Shown piece after piece: positions 8,532-16,963 of a stretch of DNA of 64,000 nucleotides (positions within the stretch are counted from its first letter, which is position 1; each line of letters opens with the position of its first letter). A program made the translations under genes and the position numbers. This DNA comes from Roseateles violae (GTDB taxonomy: Bacteria > Pseudomonadota > Gammaproteobacteria > Burkholderiales > Burkholderiaceae_C): the NCBI RefSeq assembly GCF_030410485.1, contig NZ_JAUHHC010000001.1:496001-560000 (forward strand). Direction: 5' to 3'. The notes below the pieces were generated by a model. That model was not told where the DNA came from and did no database searches. It saw only the letters and a program-made list of their open reading frames with translations.

Positions 8532-10205
8532 CTAATCGCCGTTGAGGATCCAGTCGGCCGCCCGCTCGGCAATCATCAAGGTCGGCGAGTTGGTGTTGCC
8601 GCTGGTGATCGTCGGCATCACGCTGGCATCGACGACGCGCAGGCCGCCAATGAAACCGCCCGGGCCGCGCACCCGCAGCCGGCCGTCGACGACGGCCATC
8701 GCATCGTCGGCGCGGCCCATGCGGCAGGTGCCGACCGGGTGGAAGATCGTCGTCGCGATATCGCCGGCCAGGCGCGCCAGCTCCTCGTCGCTCTGGAACT
8801 GCGGCCCCGGACGGAACTCCTCGGGCCGGTAGGGAGCCAGCGCCGGCTGGGCGACGATGCGCCGCGTCAGCCGCAGGCTGGCGGCGGCGACCCGCCGGTC
8901 CGCCTCGGTGCTCAGATAGTTCGGCGCGATCGCCGGCGCATCGCCGGCATCGGCCGAGCGGATCTGCACCGTGCCGCGGCTCGTCGGGTTCAGATTGCAG
9001 ACGCTGGCGGTGAAGGCGTTGAAGCCGTGCAGCGGCTCGCCGAAGGCATCCAGCGACAGCGGCTGCACGTGGTACTGCAGATCGGGCCAGGTCTTGCCCG
9101 TGTCGCTCCTCGCGAAGGCCCCCAGCTGCGAGGGCGCCATGCTCATCGGCCCGCTGCGGCGCAGCGCGTATTCGAGCCCGATCTTCGCCTTGCCCCACCA
9201 GCTGTTGGCCAGGGTGTTCAGGGTCTTGGCGCCCTGCAGCTTGAAGACCGCGCGGATCTGCAGATGGTCCTGCAGATTGGCGCCGACGCCGGGCAGCTCC
9301 TGCTGCACGGGGATGCCATGCTGCTGCAGCAGCGCCGCCGGACCCAGGCCCGAGAGCTGGAGGATCTGCGGCGAGCCGATCGCGCCGGCCGCCAGCAGCA
9401 GTTCGCCGCCGGGCGCCAGCCCGACCGTCTCCAGGCCATGCGGCGTCAGCACCTCGGCGCCGCTGCAGCGCAGCGCGCCGCCCTCGTCCCGCCCGAGCGT
9501 CAGCCGCCGCACCTGCGCGCCGGTCCACAGCTCGAAGTTCGGCCGGCCGAAGCAGACCGGGCGCAGAAAGGCCTTGGCCGTGTTCCAGCGCCAGCCGCCG
9601 CGCTGGTTGACCTCGAAATAGCCGACGCCCTCGTTGTTGCCGCCGTTGAAATCCTCGCTGGCCGGGATGCCGGCCTCGGTCGCCGCCTTGGCGAAGGCGT
9701 CCAGCACCTCCCAGCGCAGGCGCTGCTTCTCGACCCGCCATTCGCCGCCCCGGCCGTGCAGCGCGGCGAAGCGCTCGTCGGCCGGCTGGCGGCCGGCGTC
9801 GAGCCGCCAATGGTCCTCGTGCTTCTTGAAGAAGGGCAGGCAGCCGTCCCAGCGCCAGGCCGGATCGCCCAGCGCGGCGGCCCAGCCGTCGTAGTCGCGC
9901 GACTGGCCGCGCATGTAGATCATGCCGTTGATGCTGGACGAGCCGCCCAGCACCTTGCCGCGCGGATAGCGCAGGCTGCGCCCGTTCAGGCCGGCGTCGG
10001 GCTCGGTCTGGTAGAGCCAGTCGGTGCGCGGATTGCCGATGCAGTAGAGATAGCCGACCGGGATGTGGATCCAGTGGTAGTCGTCGTGGCCGCCCGCCTC
10101 CAGCAACAGCACGCGCTTGTCCGGGTCGGCGCTGAGCCGGTTGGCCAGCAGGCAGCCGGCCGTGCCGGCGCCGATGATGATGATGTCGAAGGGCCTGGAA
10201 CTCAT
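8532..10205 (-). CDS. GMC-family FAD oxidoreductase (choline dehydrogenase-like)
   Basis: A 557-aa flavoprotein. The FAD dinucleotide-binding motif (IIIIGAGTAG) is near residue 8, both GMC signatures are present (GGSSSINGMIYMRG; GAIGSPQILQLSGLGP), and the C-terminal active-site His/Asn pair lies in FHPVGTCRMG and in SGNTNSPTLM. These enzymes oxidise alcohols, choline or sugars and pass electrons to a quinone or oxygen. Betaine-pathway partners (betA/betB/betI) are absent nearby, so the substrate is left open. There is no signal peptide. An extended start upstream is possible, but the ATG at 10205 places the nucleotide fold at the right distance. Confidence 0.88.
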   Translation of the reverse strand: MSSRPFDIIIIGAGTAGCLLANRLSADPDKRVLLLEAGGHDDYHWIHIPVGYLYCIGNPRTDWLYQTEPDAGLNGRSLRYPRGKVLGGSSSINGMIYMRGQSRDYDGWAAALGDPAWRWDGCLPFFKKHEDHWRLDAGRQPADERFAALHGRGGEWRVEKQRLRWEVLDAFAKAATEAGIPASEDFNGGNNEGVGYFEVNQRGGWRWNTAKAFLRPVCFGRPNFELWTGAQVRRLTLGRDEGGALRCSGAEVLTPHGLETVGLAPGGELLLAAGAIGSPQILQLSGLGPAALLQQHGIPVQQELPGVGANLQDHLQIRAVFKLQGAKTLNTLANSWWGKAKIGLEYALRRSGPMSMAPSQLGAFARSDTGKTWPDLQYHVQPLSLDAFGEPLHGFNAFTASVCNLNPTSRGTVQIRSADAGDAPAIAPNYLSTEADRRVAAASLRLTRRIVAQPALAPYRPEEFRPGPQFQSDEELARLAGDIATTIFHPVGTCRMGRADDAMAVVDGRLRVRGPGGFIGGLRVVDASVMPTITSGNTNSPTLMIAERAADWILNGD

Positions 10206-10248
10206 GCCGCCATGCTCGCCCAGCCGGCGACGCCGGACAAGGGCATTG

Positions 10249-11601
10249 CTACGGAGACGGGGCGCTGCCTGTTGCGCCCAGCGCATACCAGTCGATGCGC
10301 CGCGTCAGCGTCATGACAGCCGCCAGCACCGCGAATAACAGCAGCGCGCCGATCAGCAGGGCCGCCTGCTCCAGGCTCAGCAGCAGGTACAGCGCCGCAT
10401 AGAGCAGGGCGATGCCCGCACCGAAGGCCGCGCCGCGCCGCCAGCCGCCCAGCATTGCCGCGCCGTAGTGACCCAGCAGCAGCACCGCCGCGGCGCCGGC
10501 CAGCAGATAGGACAGGCCGAAGCTCAGCTGCTCCGACAGGCTCAGCAAGAGCAGGAAGAACACGCTCAGCGCCAGCCCGACGAACAGGTATTGCAGCGGA
10601 TGCACGCGCCGGCCCGACAGCAGCTCGACCAGGCCCACGCAGACGAAGGTCAGGAGGATGAACATCAGCCCGTACTTGATCGCGCGGTCGCTCATCACAT
10701 AAGGATTGACCGGATCGATCAGCGCCAGCTCCAGGGTGTCGACCTCGTTGGGCCCGCTGCCGCCGACGCCGGCGATGGTCTTCTGATCGAGCACATCGGC
10801 CGCGGCCGTGCTGGCCAGCTCCGAGACGCGCCACTGCGCGCTGAAGCCGGCCTCGCCGACCTCGCGCGCGCTGGGCAGGAAGCGACCGCCGAAGCTCGGA
10901 TGCGGCCAGTCGGAGCGCAGGTTCAGACGGGTTGCCGCCGCGGCCGGCACCAGGGCAAAGCGTTGGGTGCCGGCCAGCTCCAGCGTCAGCCGCAGCTGCA
11001 GCGGCGCGTCCAGCGCCTGCTCGGGCAGCGCCGCATGCAGGCCGCGCGGATACTGCGGGTGCAGGGTGCCGGGCCTGACCTCCAGGCGCTGCTCGCCGCG
11101 CCGCAACTCGGCCGTGCGCAGGCCGCGCGGATCGCTGCTCGCCAGCAGCAGCTGCGGCTCACCGCACTGCAGGCGCGAACCGGCATGCTGGGTGCGCGGA
11201 CGCAACGCCTCCAGCGAGGTCCACTGCGCATCGAACTGCAACTGGCCCGCATAGCCATTGACCTTGAACAGGCCGCGGTAGCGTGCCTCCTGGTTCAAGG
11301 CGCCGCCGACCTGCAGGCTGCTGGGCACGGCGGCCAGCAGGAAGTCGCGCTTTTCGGTGCCGGGCTGGCGTTCCCTGCCCTCGCCGCCGACCGTGTCCCA
11401 TTCCTCGCTGCAGCGGCGCAGCAGCAGCGGACCCAGCAAGGTCTGCGCGCCGGCCTGCGACTGCTCGACATTGCTCACCGCCTCCTGCTGCCTTTGCTGG
11501 CGTTCGTCGACCAGCCAGCCGATGCGCGCCAGCACGACGCCCAGCAAGAGCGTGACGGCCGCCAGTATCAGCAGCTTGAAGAACATGGCGCGTGCTCCCA
11601 T
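10249..11601 (-). CDS. creD: CreD inner-membrane protein
   Basis: A 450-aa protein with one N-terminal transmembrane helix, a large periplasmic domain (about residues 35-300), and four to five closely spaced helices at the C terminus. The CreD landmarks SDRAIKYG, HPLQYLFVGLAL and FFLLLLSLSEQL are seen. The start is fixed by an AGGAGG sequence 8 bases before the ATG. CreD is the main target of CreBC in enterobacteria and affects envelope behaviour and colicin tolerance. It follows creC in the same direction after an 83-bp gap that contains a Cre-tag-like site, so it probably has its own CreB-controlled promoter. Confidence 0.88.
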   Translation of the reverse strand: MGARAMFFKLLILAAVTLLLGVVLARIGWLVDERQQRQQEAVSNVEQSQAGAQTLLGPLLLRRCSEEWDTVGGEGRERQPGTEKRDFLLAAVPSSLQVGGALNQEARYRGLFKVNGYAGQLQFDAQWTSLEALRPRTQHAGSRLQCGEPQLLLASSDPRGLRTAELRRGEQRLEVRPGTLHPQYPRGLHAALPEQALDAPLQLRLTLELAGTQRFALVPAAAATRLNLRSDWPHPSFGGRFLPSAREVGEAGFSAQWRVSELASTAAADVLDQKTIAGVGGSGPNEVDTLELALIDPVNPYVMSDRAIKYGLMFILLTFVCVGLVELLSGRRVHPLQYLFVGLALSVFFLLLLSLSEQLSFGLSYLLAGAAAVLLLGHYGAAMLGGWRRGAAFGAGIALLYAALYLLLSLEQAALLIGALLLFAVLAAVMTLTRRIDWYALGATGSAPSP

Positions 11602-11665
11602 ACCGGGCTCCTCCTGTGGTGTGCGGCCCAGTCTGGGCCGGCCCGGTGAACGCAGCGCGAAGTTT

Positions 11666-11681
11666 GTGAGCCGGGCGTGAA
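11666..11681 (-). promoter_or_regulatory. Cre-tag-like CreB binding site before creD
   Basis: Read leftward the site is TTCAC-N6-CTCAC. The published CreB consensus is TTCAC-N6-TTCAC, so only one base differs and the spacing is exact. It lies 65 bp upstream of the creD start and just past the creC stop. A further TTCAC lies at 11646-11650. Binding by CreB is inferred. Confidence 0.55.
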
Positions 11682-11684
11682 GCG

Positions 11685-13124
11685 TTAGCGCGCGGCCGGC
11701 AGCGCCAGAATCACGCGCAGGCCCGGCGCGGCCGGCTCGAAGCGCAGCGAGCCGCCGTGCAGCGCCGCCACCCGGTGCACGATGGCCAGGCCCAGGCCGG
11801 AGCCCTTGCTGGTGCTGCCCGGTCGCGCGGTCGAGAAGAAGCGCTGGCCCAGCTGCGCCCAGGCGGCGGCGGGCACGCCGGGGCCATGGTCGCGCAGCGT
11901 GAACAAGACCTGGCCCTCGGCGGCGGCCAGGCTCAGGGCCAGCGCCGTGTCCGGCGGCGCGAAGTCGATCGCATTGCCAAGCAGATTGCTGATCGCCAGC
12001 CGCAAGAGCTCGGCGTCGGCCTCGACGCGCAGCGGCTCGCGCGCCAGCCACTCGGACCGCAGGCGCGCCTGGGCCAGCCGGTCCTGCAGAGCGGCCAGCA
12101 CCGCGTCGATCAGCTCGTCCAGGCGCAGCGGCTGCGCATGGGCCGGCGCCTCCAGCATCTCCAGCTTGGACAGCTCCAGCATGCGGTCGACCAGCTCGCC
12201 CATCCGTTCGCTCTGCTCGACGACCTGGGCCGCGAAGCGCCGGCGGTCGGCATCGGCCAGTTCGTCCTGCAGCAGCTCGCCGGCGCCGCGCAGCGCGGCC
12301 AGCGGGCTCTTCAGCTCATGCGTCAGCGCGCGCACCGTGTGCTCGATATGCTCGCGCCCGTCCAGCCGCCCGCGCATCGCGTCCATCGCCTGCGCCAGCT
12401 CGCCCAGCTCACCGGGCACCTCGGGCGGCGGCTCGCGCCGGCCGGCCTGCACCTGCTGGGCATAGGCGCGCAGGCGCCGCACGCTGAACACCAGCCACAG
12501 GGTCACCGCGACGCCGACCGCCAGCGACAGCGCCAGGAGGGCCAGGCCGGCGTTCAGGATGCGGCGCTCGGCGCGGTCGATGAAGGGCTGTATCGTCGCC
12601 ACCGGCTTGGCGACGGTGACGACGCCCAGCACGCGCTCGCCGTCGCGCACCGGCGCGGCCACATAGAGCACGGTGCTGCGGTCGTCATGGTCGACGTCGC
12701 GGCTGGAGCGCGCGCCGTATTCGCCACGCAGGGTCAGCGCGACGTCGCGCCAGCGCGAGTAGTCGGCGCCAAGCTCGGCGCCGGGGCCGGTGTCGAGCAA
12801 GACCCGGCCCTGCGCGTCGGTCACGTAGATGCGGAAATCCAGCCGCTGCTTGCGCAGGCCCCAGATCCGCGCGTCGACCGGCCGACGCGCATAGTCCTGC
12901 ACGCGCTCGGCAAAGCGGCTGGCGGTCAGCGTCGCGCCGCTCGGCAGCGCGGCCAGGTCGTCACGCGCCAGCTCGGCCAGCAGATTGGCGGTGTCGACCA
13001 TGATGTCCTCCATCACCTCGCGCACGCTGGGCTTGACCTCGGTCAGCACGACGCGCAGCAGCAGGAAGGAGGACAGGCCCGCGATCAGGAAGAAGGCGAA
13101 GAAAAGCCGCAGGCCCAGGCGCAT
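11685..13124 (-). CDS. creC: CreC sensor histidine kinase
   Basis: A 479-aa kinase. A transmembrane helix at residues 7-27, a periplasmic sensor region (about 30-188), a second helix (190-214), a HAMP-like linker, the phospho-acceptor box with H269 (HELKSP) and the ATPase domain with N, G1 (DHGPGVP) and G2 (GSGLGLAIV) boxes follow in order. It is the partner of CreB, whose stop is 6 bp upstream of this start. In enterobacteria CreC responds to growth conditions and to penicillin-binding-protein inhibition; whether the signal is the same here is unknown. Confidence 0.9.
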   Translation of the reverse strand: MRLGLRLFFAFFLIAGLSSFLLLRVVLTEVKPSVREVMEDIMVDTANLLAELARDDLAALPSGATLTASRFAERVQDYARRPVDARIWGLRKQRLDFRIYVTDAQGRVLLDTGPGAELGADYSRWRDVALTLRGEYGARSSRDVDHDDRSTVLYVAAPVRDGERVLGVVTVAKPVATIQPFIDRAERRILNAGLALLALSLAVGVAVTLWLVFSVRRLRAYAQQVQAGRREPPPEVPGELGELAQAMDAMRGRLDGREHIEHTVRALTHELKSPLAALRGAGELLQDELADADRRRFAAQVVEQSERMGELVDRMLELSKLEMLEAPAHAQPLRLDELIDAVLAALQDRLAQARLRSEWLAREPLRVEADAELLRLAISNLLGNAIDFAPPDTALALSLAAAEGQVLFTLRDHGPGVPAAAWAQLGQRFFSTARPGSTSKGSGLGLAIVHRVAALHGGSLRFEPAAPGLRVILALPAAR

Positions 13125-13130
13125 CGCCGG

Positions 13131-13814
13131 CTACTCGAGCGAATAGCCGAGTCCGCGATGGGTGCGGATCGGGTCCAGCCCGGGGCTGATCGCGCGCAGC
13201 TTGGCGCGCAGGGTCTTGATATGGGTGTCGACGGTGCGGTCGGCGCTGTCGGCATCGAAGCCCCAGACCGCGTCGAGCAGCGATTCCCGCGAATGGATGC
13301 GCGTCGGCGCGGCCAGCAATCGCTTCAGCAGGCCCAGCTCGCGCCGGGTCAGGTCCAGCAGCTCGCCGCGAAAGCGGATGCGCGAGCCCTCGGCCTCGAC
13401 GACAAAGTCGGACTCCGCCGAGGCGACCGCCACTGCCGCCGCCGGCGCCGCGCGCCGCAGCAGCGCACGCACGCGCGCCAGCAGCTCGCGCGGGCTGAAG
13501 GGCTTGGCCAGGTAGTCGTCGGCGCCGAGCTCCAGGCCCAGCACGCGGTCGAACTCCTCGCTGCGCGCGCTCAGCACGATCAGCGGCAGCCGGCTCGCCG
13601 GCCCCGGCGCGGCGCGCAGCTCGCGGCAGAGGTCCAGGCCGTTGCCGTCGGGCAGGCCGATGTCGAGGATCAGCAGCTCGGGCAGGCCGCGCGCCAGCCG
13701 TTCGCGCAGCTGCTGCAGCCAGCCGTAGTGCTCGAGCTCGAAACCCTCGCGCCGCAAGGCGAACGCGATGGTCTCGGCGATCGCCGGATCATCCTCGAGC
13801 AGCAGAATCGTCAT
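13131..13814 (-). CDS. creB: CreB response regulator
   Basis: A 227-aa OmpR-type regulator: receiver domain with acidic pocket (E7, D8, D9), phospho-acceptor D51 and K104, a short alanine-rich linker and a winged-helix DNA-binding domain ending in THIKTLRAKLR...RGLGYSLE. Its ATG overlaps the marC stop as ATGA. Pairing with CreC and CreD next door supports the CreB name over a generic OmpR regulator. Confidence 0.9.
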   Translation of the reverse strand: MTILLLEDDPAIAETIAFALRREGFELEHYGWLQQLRERLARGLPELLILDIGLPDGNGLDLCRELRAAPGPASRLPLIVLSARSEEFDRVLGLELGADDYLAKPFSPRELLARVRALLRRAAPAAAVAVASAESDFVVEAEGSRIRFRGELLDLTRRELGLLKRLLAAPTRIHSRESLLDAVWGFDADSADRTVDTHIKTLRAKLRAISPGLDPIRTHRGLGYSLE

Positions 13815-14452
13815 TGCGCGGCATGCGGGGCGAGGATGGGGAAGAGCTTGATCAGCCCGTCGGCCAGCAGCTCGACCGCCAGCGCCGCCAGGATCAGGCC
13901 CATCAGTCGGGTCATGATGTTGATGCCGGTCTGGCCCAGCACCTTGGCGATGCGGCCCGAGGCGCTGAAGACCAGATAGGTGACGATGGCGACGACGATG
14001 CCGTAGCCGACCAGCACGGCCAGCTCCCACCAGTGCCGGGTCTTGTCCGCATAGATCACCATGGTGGAGATCGTCGCCGGCCCGGTGAGCAGCGGGATGG
14101 TCAGCGGCACGACGGCGATGCTGTCGCCGGCATCGGCCTTGGTCGCGCCCTCGGCCACGTCCTCCTTGCGCGCCGCCGGCGGCTGCGCATTGAGCATCTG
14201 CAGCGAGCTGATCAGCAGCAGCACGCCGCCGCCGACCTGGAAGGAGGCCAGCGAGATATTGAAGAACTCGATCACCTTCAGGCCCAGGAGCGCGCTGCTC
14301 GAGATGACGACGAAGGCGGTGAAGCTGCTGACGACGATGGTGCGCTGGCGCTGCTCGCGCGTCAGATTACCGGTGAAGTGGATGAAGAAGGGCACGACGC
14401 CGATCGGGTTGACGATGGCCAGCAGCGCGACCAGGGGCTTGTAGATGTCCAT
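13811..14452 (-). CDS. MarC family (UPF0056) integral membrane protein
   Basis: A 213-aa protein with six hydrophobic helices and the MarC family landmarks NPIGVVPFF at the N terminus and IPLLTGPATISTM in the middle. The family was once linked to multiple antibiotic resistance, but that link was not upheld and its function is unknown. It is the first gene of a unit with creB (ATGA overlap), creC and creD, so its expression should follow that operon's promoter. An acidic and alanine-rich loop sits near residues 90-112. Confidence 0.88.
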   Translation of the reverse strand: MDIYKPLVALLAIVNPIGVVPFFIHFTGNLTREQRQRTIVVSSFTAFVVISSSALLGLKVIEFFNISLASFQVGGGVLLLISSLQMLNAQPPAARKEDVAEGATKADAGDSIAVVPLTIPLLTGPATISTMVIYADKTRHWWELAVLVGYGIVVAIVTYLVFSASGRIAKVLGQTGINIMTRLMGLILAALAVELLADGLIKLFPILAPHAAQ

Positions 14453-14489
14453 GCGTCGATTGTGGGGCGGGGGCGGCCGCGGCGGCTAT

Positions 14490-15260
14490 TCAGGCAAGCC
14501 CGCGCAGATAGTCCAGGCCCGCCGCCGCGCGCGGGCCGTACCAGCTGAGCAGCTCGCCGTCGACCAGCTGCACCCTTGCGTTCGGACACAGCGCAGCGGC
14601 CAGCGGCAGGTGCTTGGCGCCGAAGCGGTAGGGCTCGGAGCTCAGCAGCACGCGCTCGATGCCGGCCAGCCAGGATTCCTCGCCGCCGAGCACCGGATAG
14701 CGCGCCGCGCCGCGCTCGCCACCGTCGACTTCGGGCCAGCTGCGCCAGCCGACCTCGGCCAGCATGCGCGAGATGTAGGTGTCGCGCGCCACCGTCATCC
14801 AGGGCTCGCGCCAGATCAGATAGAGCACCCGCTCGCCCGGCCAGGGCCTGCTGCGGCAGCGCGCCAACGCCGCCTGCAGCTCGGCGGCCAGCTCCGTGCC
14901 GCGCGCCGCCACGCCGGGCAGGTGGCCAAAAGACTCGCGCAGCTGTTCCAGCAGGACGAGGTTGTCGGCCGGCCCCTGCGGATGGGTGACGACGATATTA
15001 GGCACGAACTCGCGCAGCGCCTGCACCGTCTCGAGCCGGTTCTCGTCGATGTTGACGATCACATGGCTGGGCGCGAGCCGGCGCAGCTTGTCCAGATTGA
15101 CGTCCTTGGTACCGCCGACCTTGGGCACCTCGCGCAGCGCCTCGGCCGGGTGGATGCAGAAACCCGTGCGCGCGACCAGGAAGGGCGCCAGGCCCAGCGC
15201 GACCAGCAGCTCGGTGATGCTGGGCACCAGGCTGGCGATGCGGGGCGGCGCTGCCCTCAT
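14490..15260 (-). CDS. Cobalamin-binding-type (BtuF/TroA fold) protein without signal peptide
   Basis: A 256-aa protein with the two-lobed metal/cobalamin receptor layout: IASLVPSITELLVALG at the start, VGGTKDVNLDKLRRLAPSHVIV, and WYGPRAA near the end. It resembles BtuF-like binding proteins but has no signal peptide or lipobox, so it would be cytoplasmic unless a longer start is used. No BtuC/BtuD transporter genes are near. The start ATG overlaps the stop of the upstream membrane-protein gene as TGATG. The ligand is not certain. Confidence 0.75.
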   Translation of the reverse strand: MRAAPPRIASLVPSITELLVALGLAPFLVARTGFCIHPAEALREVPKVGGTKDVNLDKLRRLAPSHVIVNIDENRLETVQALREFVPNIVVTHPQGPADNLVLLEQLRESFGHLPGVAARGTELAAELQAALARCRSRPWPGERVLYLIWREPWMTVARDTYISRMLAEVGWRSWPEVDGGERGAARYPVLGGEESWLAGIERVLLSSEPYRFGAKHLPLAAALCPNARVQLVDGELLSWYGPRAAAGLDYLRGLA

Positions 15261-16162
15261 CAGGCCTCGTCGCGCAGGGCCAGGTAGACGGCGCAGCAGC
15301 CGCGCAGATAGATCAGCGTCGGCAGCACCAGGGCCAGCGCGAACACGACCCCGCCGCCGACCAGGGCGGCGACGCCCAGCGGGCTGCCGGCCACCGGCGC
15401 GCCGGACGCGCCAAGGCTGCGCAGGCCATGGCCGAACAGGCCGGCCATCAATTGCTGGGCCGGCACGTCGATGCCCAGCAGCCAGACCGAGAGCAGCGCC
15501 ATCGCCCGGCCGCCGGCCAGCACGATGAAGCTGATCGCCGCCGTCACCGCCGCCGTCAGCAGCAGCACCAGCGCCATCAGCATGGCCGCCTCGGGCAGGC
15601 GCTGGCGCAGCTGGCGCAGCAGCAGCCGCGCGGTGGCGACGGCGCCGTGGCCGTCCCAGACCGCCGGCCCGGCCAGCGGCCCGACCAGCATGGTGGCGGC
15701 AAAGCTCAGCAGGCCCAGCACGATCACGCCCAGCGGCACCAGCAGCGCATACAGCGGCGCGCCGATGCCCGGCAGGCGCACCGCCCACAGCAGCGCCAGC
15801 AGCAAGCCCAGCACCGCGGCGGCCGGCAGCAGCAGCAGCAGCAGGCACAGCAGCACCCGGTGGCCGCTCAGCAGCGCGTCGTGGAAGGCGTCGGCCACCT
15901 CGCGAACCGGCCGGCCCCGCGCCTGGTCCATCAGCATCAGGCCGGTGGCGTTGACCCCAAAAAAGGCGACAGCGAGTCCCAGGCCGGCCCAGATCGCGCC
16001 CCAGCCGCCCTGGCCCCGGGCCAGCGCCGATTCGGCCATCGCCAGCAGCAGGCCGGCGGCGCAGAAGGCGCTCAGCAGCGCATACAGCGCCGCCCCGTTG
16101 CGCGCCGCATCCAGGCTGGAAAGCACCCGGTTCAGCGCCTCGTGAGTCAGTTTTTGCGGCAT
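15260..16162 (-). CDS. Multi-pass membrane protein of unknown function
   Basis: A 300-aa protein with about six strongly hydrophobic spans (near residues 25-45, 55-78, 104-128, 135-160, 196-220, 260-285), rich in Leu and Ala. It has no enzymatic motif that I recognise. The ATG at 16162 was chosen because the segment before it is not protein-like; the ribosome-binding site is weak. It is translationally coupled to the BtuF-like gene (TGATG), which suggests a shared role, perhaps at the membrane, but nothing more specific can be said. Confidence 0.7.
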   Translation of the reverse strand: MPQKLTHEALNRVLSSLDAARNGAALYALLSAFCAAGLLLAMAESALARGQGGWGAIWAGLGLAVAFFGVNATGLMLMDQARGRPVREVADAFHDALLSGHRVLLCLLLLLLPAAAVLGLLLALLWAVRLPGIGAPLYALLVPLGVIVLGLLSFAATMLVGPLAGPAVWDGHGAVATARLLLRQLRQRLPEAAMLMALVLLLTAAVTAAISFIVLAGGRAMALLSVWLLGIDVPAQQLMAGLFGHGLRSLGASGAPVAGSPLGVAALVGGGVVFALALVLPTLIYLRGCCAVYLALRDEA

Positions 16163-16408
16163 AGGGCGGCCATCATAGTCAGGGCCTGTGGGCGGCCGCG
16201 GGCGGGCCTGGAGCAATCGCCGTGCCGCCGGCGCGGCTCCGGTCTATCCCCTGGCGCCGAAAAACAACACTCGGCCGCTGGTCAGTGCGCAATGCCAAAT
16301 CCTTCACCCCATAATCGTTTATCTGTGTCTGGACGCCGCACCTTCGCTTGAATGGTTCACGATGGGTTGAAGCTCCACATGGTTCTTTGGTATTGAAAGG
16401 GCTTCCCC

Positions 16409-16900
16409 ATGGGAAACAAGCTTTATGTGGGCAATCTGGCCTACAGCGTGCGTGACGAGTCTCTGCAAGAGGCGTTCTCGCAATTCGGCACCGTGACCTC
16501 CGCAAAGGTCATGATGGACCGTGATACCGGCCGCTCGAAGGGTTTCGGCTTCGTCGAGATGGGTTCGGACGCCGAGGCGCAAGCCGCCATCAACGGCATG
16601 AACGGTCAGGCGCTGGAAGGCCGCGCCATCGTCGTCAACGAAGCACGTCCGCGTGAAGAGCGTCCGGGCGGCTTCGGCGGCGGCGGTCGTTCGGGTGGCG
16701 GCGGCTACGGTGGCGGCGGTCGCTCGGGCGGCGGCGGCTACGGTGGTGGCGGCGGCTACGGCGGCGGCGGCGGTGGTTACGGCGGCGGTGGCGGCGGCTA
16801 CGGCGGCGGTGGCCGTTCGGGCGGCGGCGGCTACGGCGGCGGTGGCCGTTCGGGCGGCGGCGGCTTCGGTGGCGGCGGTCGTTCCGGCGGCGGCTACTAA
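16409..16900 (+). CDS. Glycine-rich RRM RNA-binding protein
   Basis: A 163-aa protein. Residues 3-80 form one RNA recognition motif with RNP2 (LYVGNL) and RNP1 (KGFGFVEM). The rest is a low-complexity tail built of Gly-Gly-Gly-Tyr and Gly-Arg-Ser-Gly units. The layout matches bacterial Rbp proteins, often cold-induced, that bind single-stranded RNA. A GAAAGGG ribosome-binding site precedes the ATG. The intergenic region to the left is about 250 bp, long enough for a leader RNA, but no riboswitch was recognised. A terminator follows directly. Confidence 0.9.
   Translation: MGNKLYVGNLAYSVRDESLQEAFSQFGTVTSAKVMMDRDTGRSKGFGFVEMGSDAEAQAAINGMNGQALEGRAIVVNEARPREERPGGFGGGGRSGGGGYGGGGRSGGGGYGGGGGYGGGGGGYGGGGGGYGGGGRSGGGGYGGGGRSGGGGFGGGGRSGGGY
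16668..16897 (+). repeat. GGC-rich tandem repeat encoding the Gly/Tyr/Arg/Ser tail
   Basis: The 3' third of the RRM gene is made of near-identical units of about 12-27 bases that encode GGGGYGGGG and GRSGGGG. Such a track can change length by slippage, which would lengthen or shorten the tail without breaking the RNA-binding domain. Confidence 0.75.
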
Positions 16901-16923
16901 GCCCTCACACAGCAGCAAGACAG

Positions 16924-16947
16924 AAAGGCGCCCTCGGGCGCCTTTTG
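16924..16947 (+). terminator. Rho-independent terminator of the RRM gene
   Basis: AAGGCGCCC and GGGCGCCTT form a GC-rich hairpin, followed by TTTT. It sits 24 bp after the RRM stop and before the end of the convergent SDR gene. Confidence 0.75.
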
Positions 16948-16963
16948 CTTTGGCTCCGGCGTT

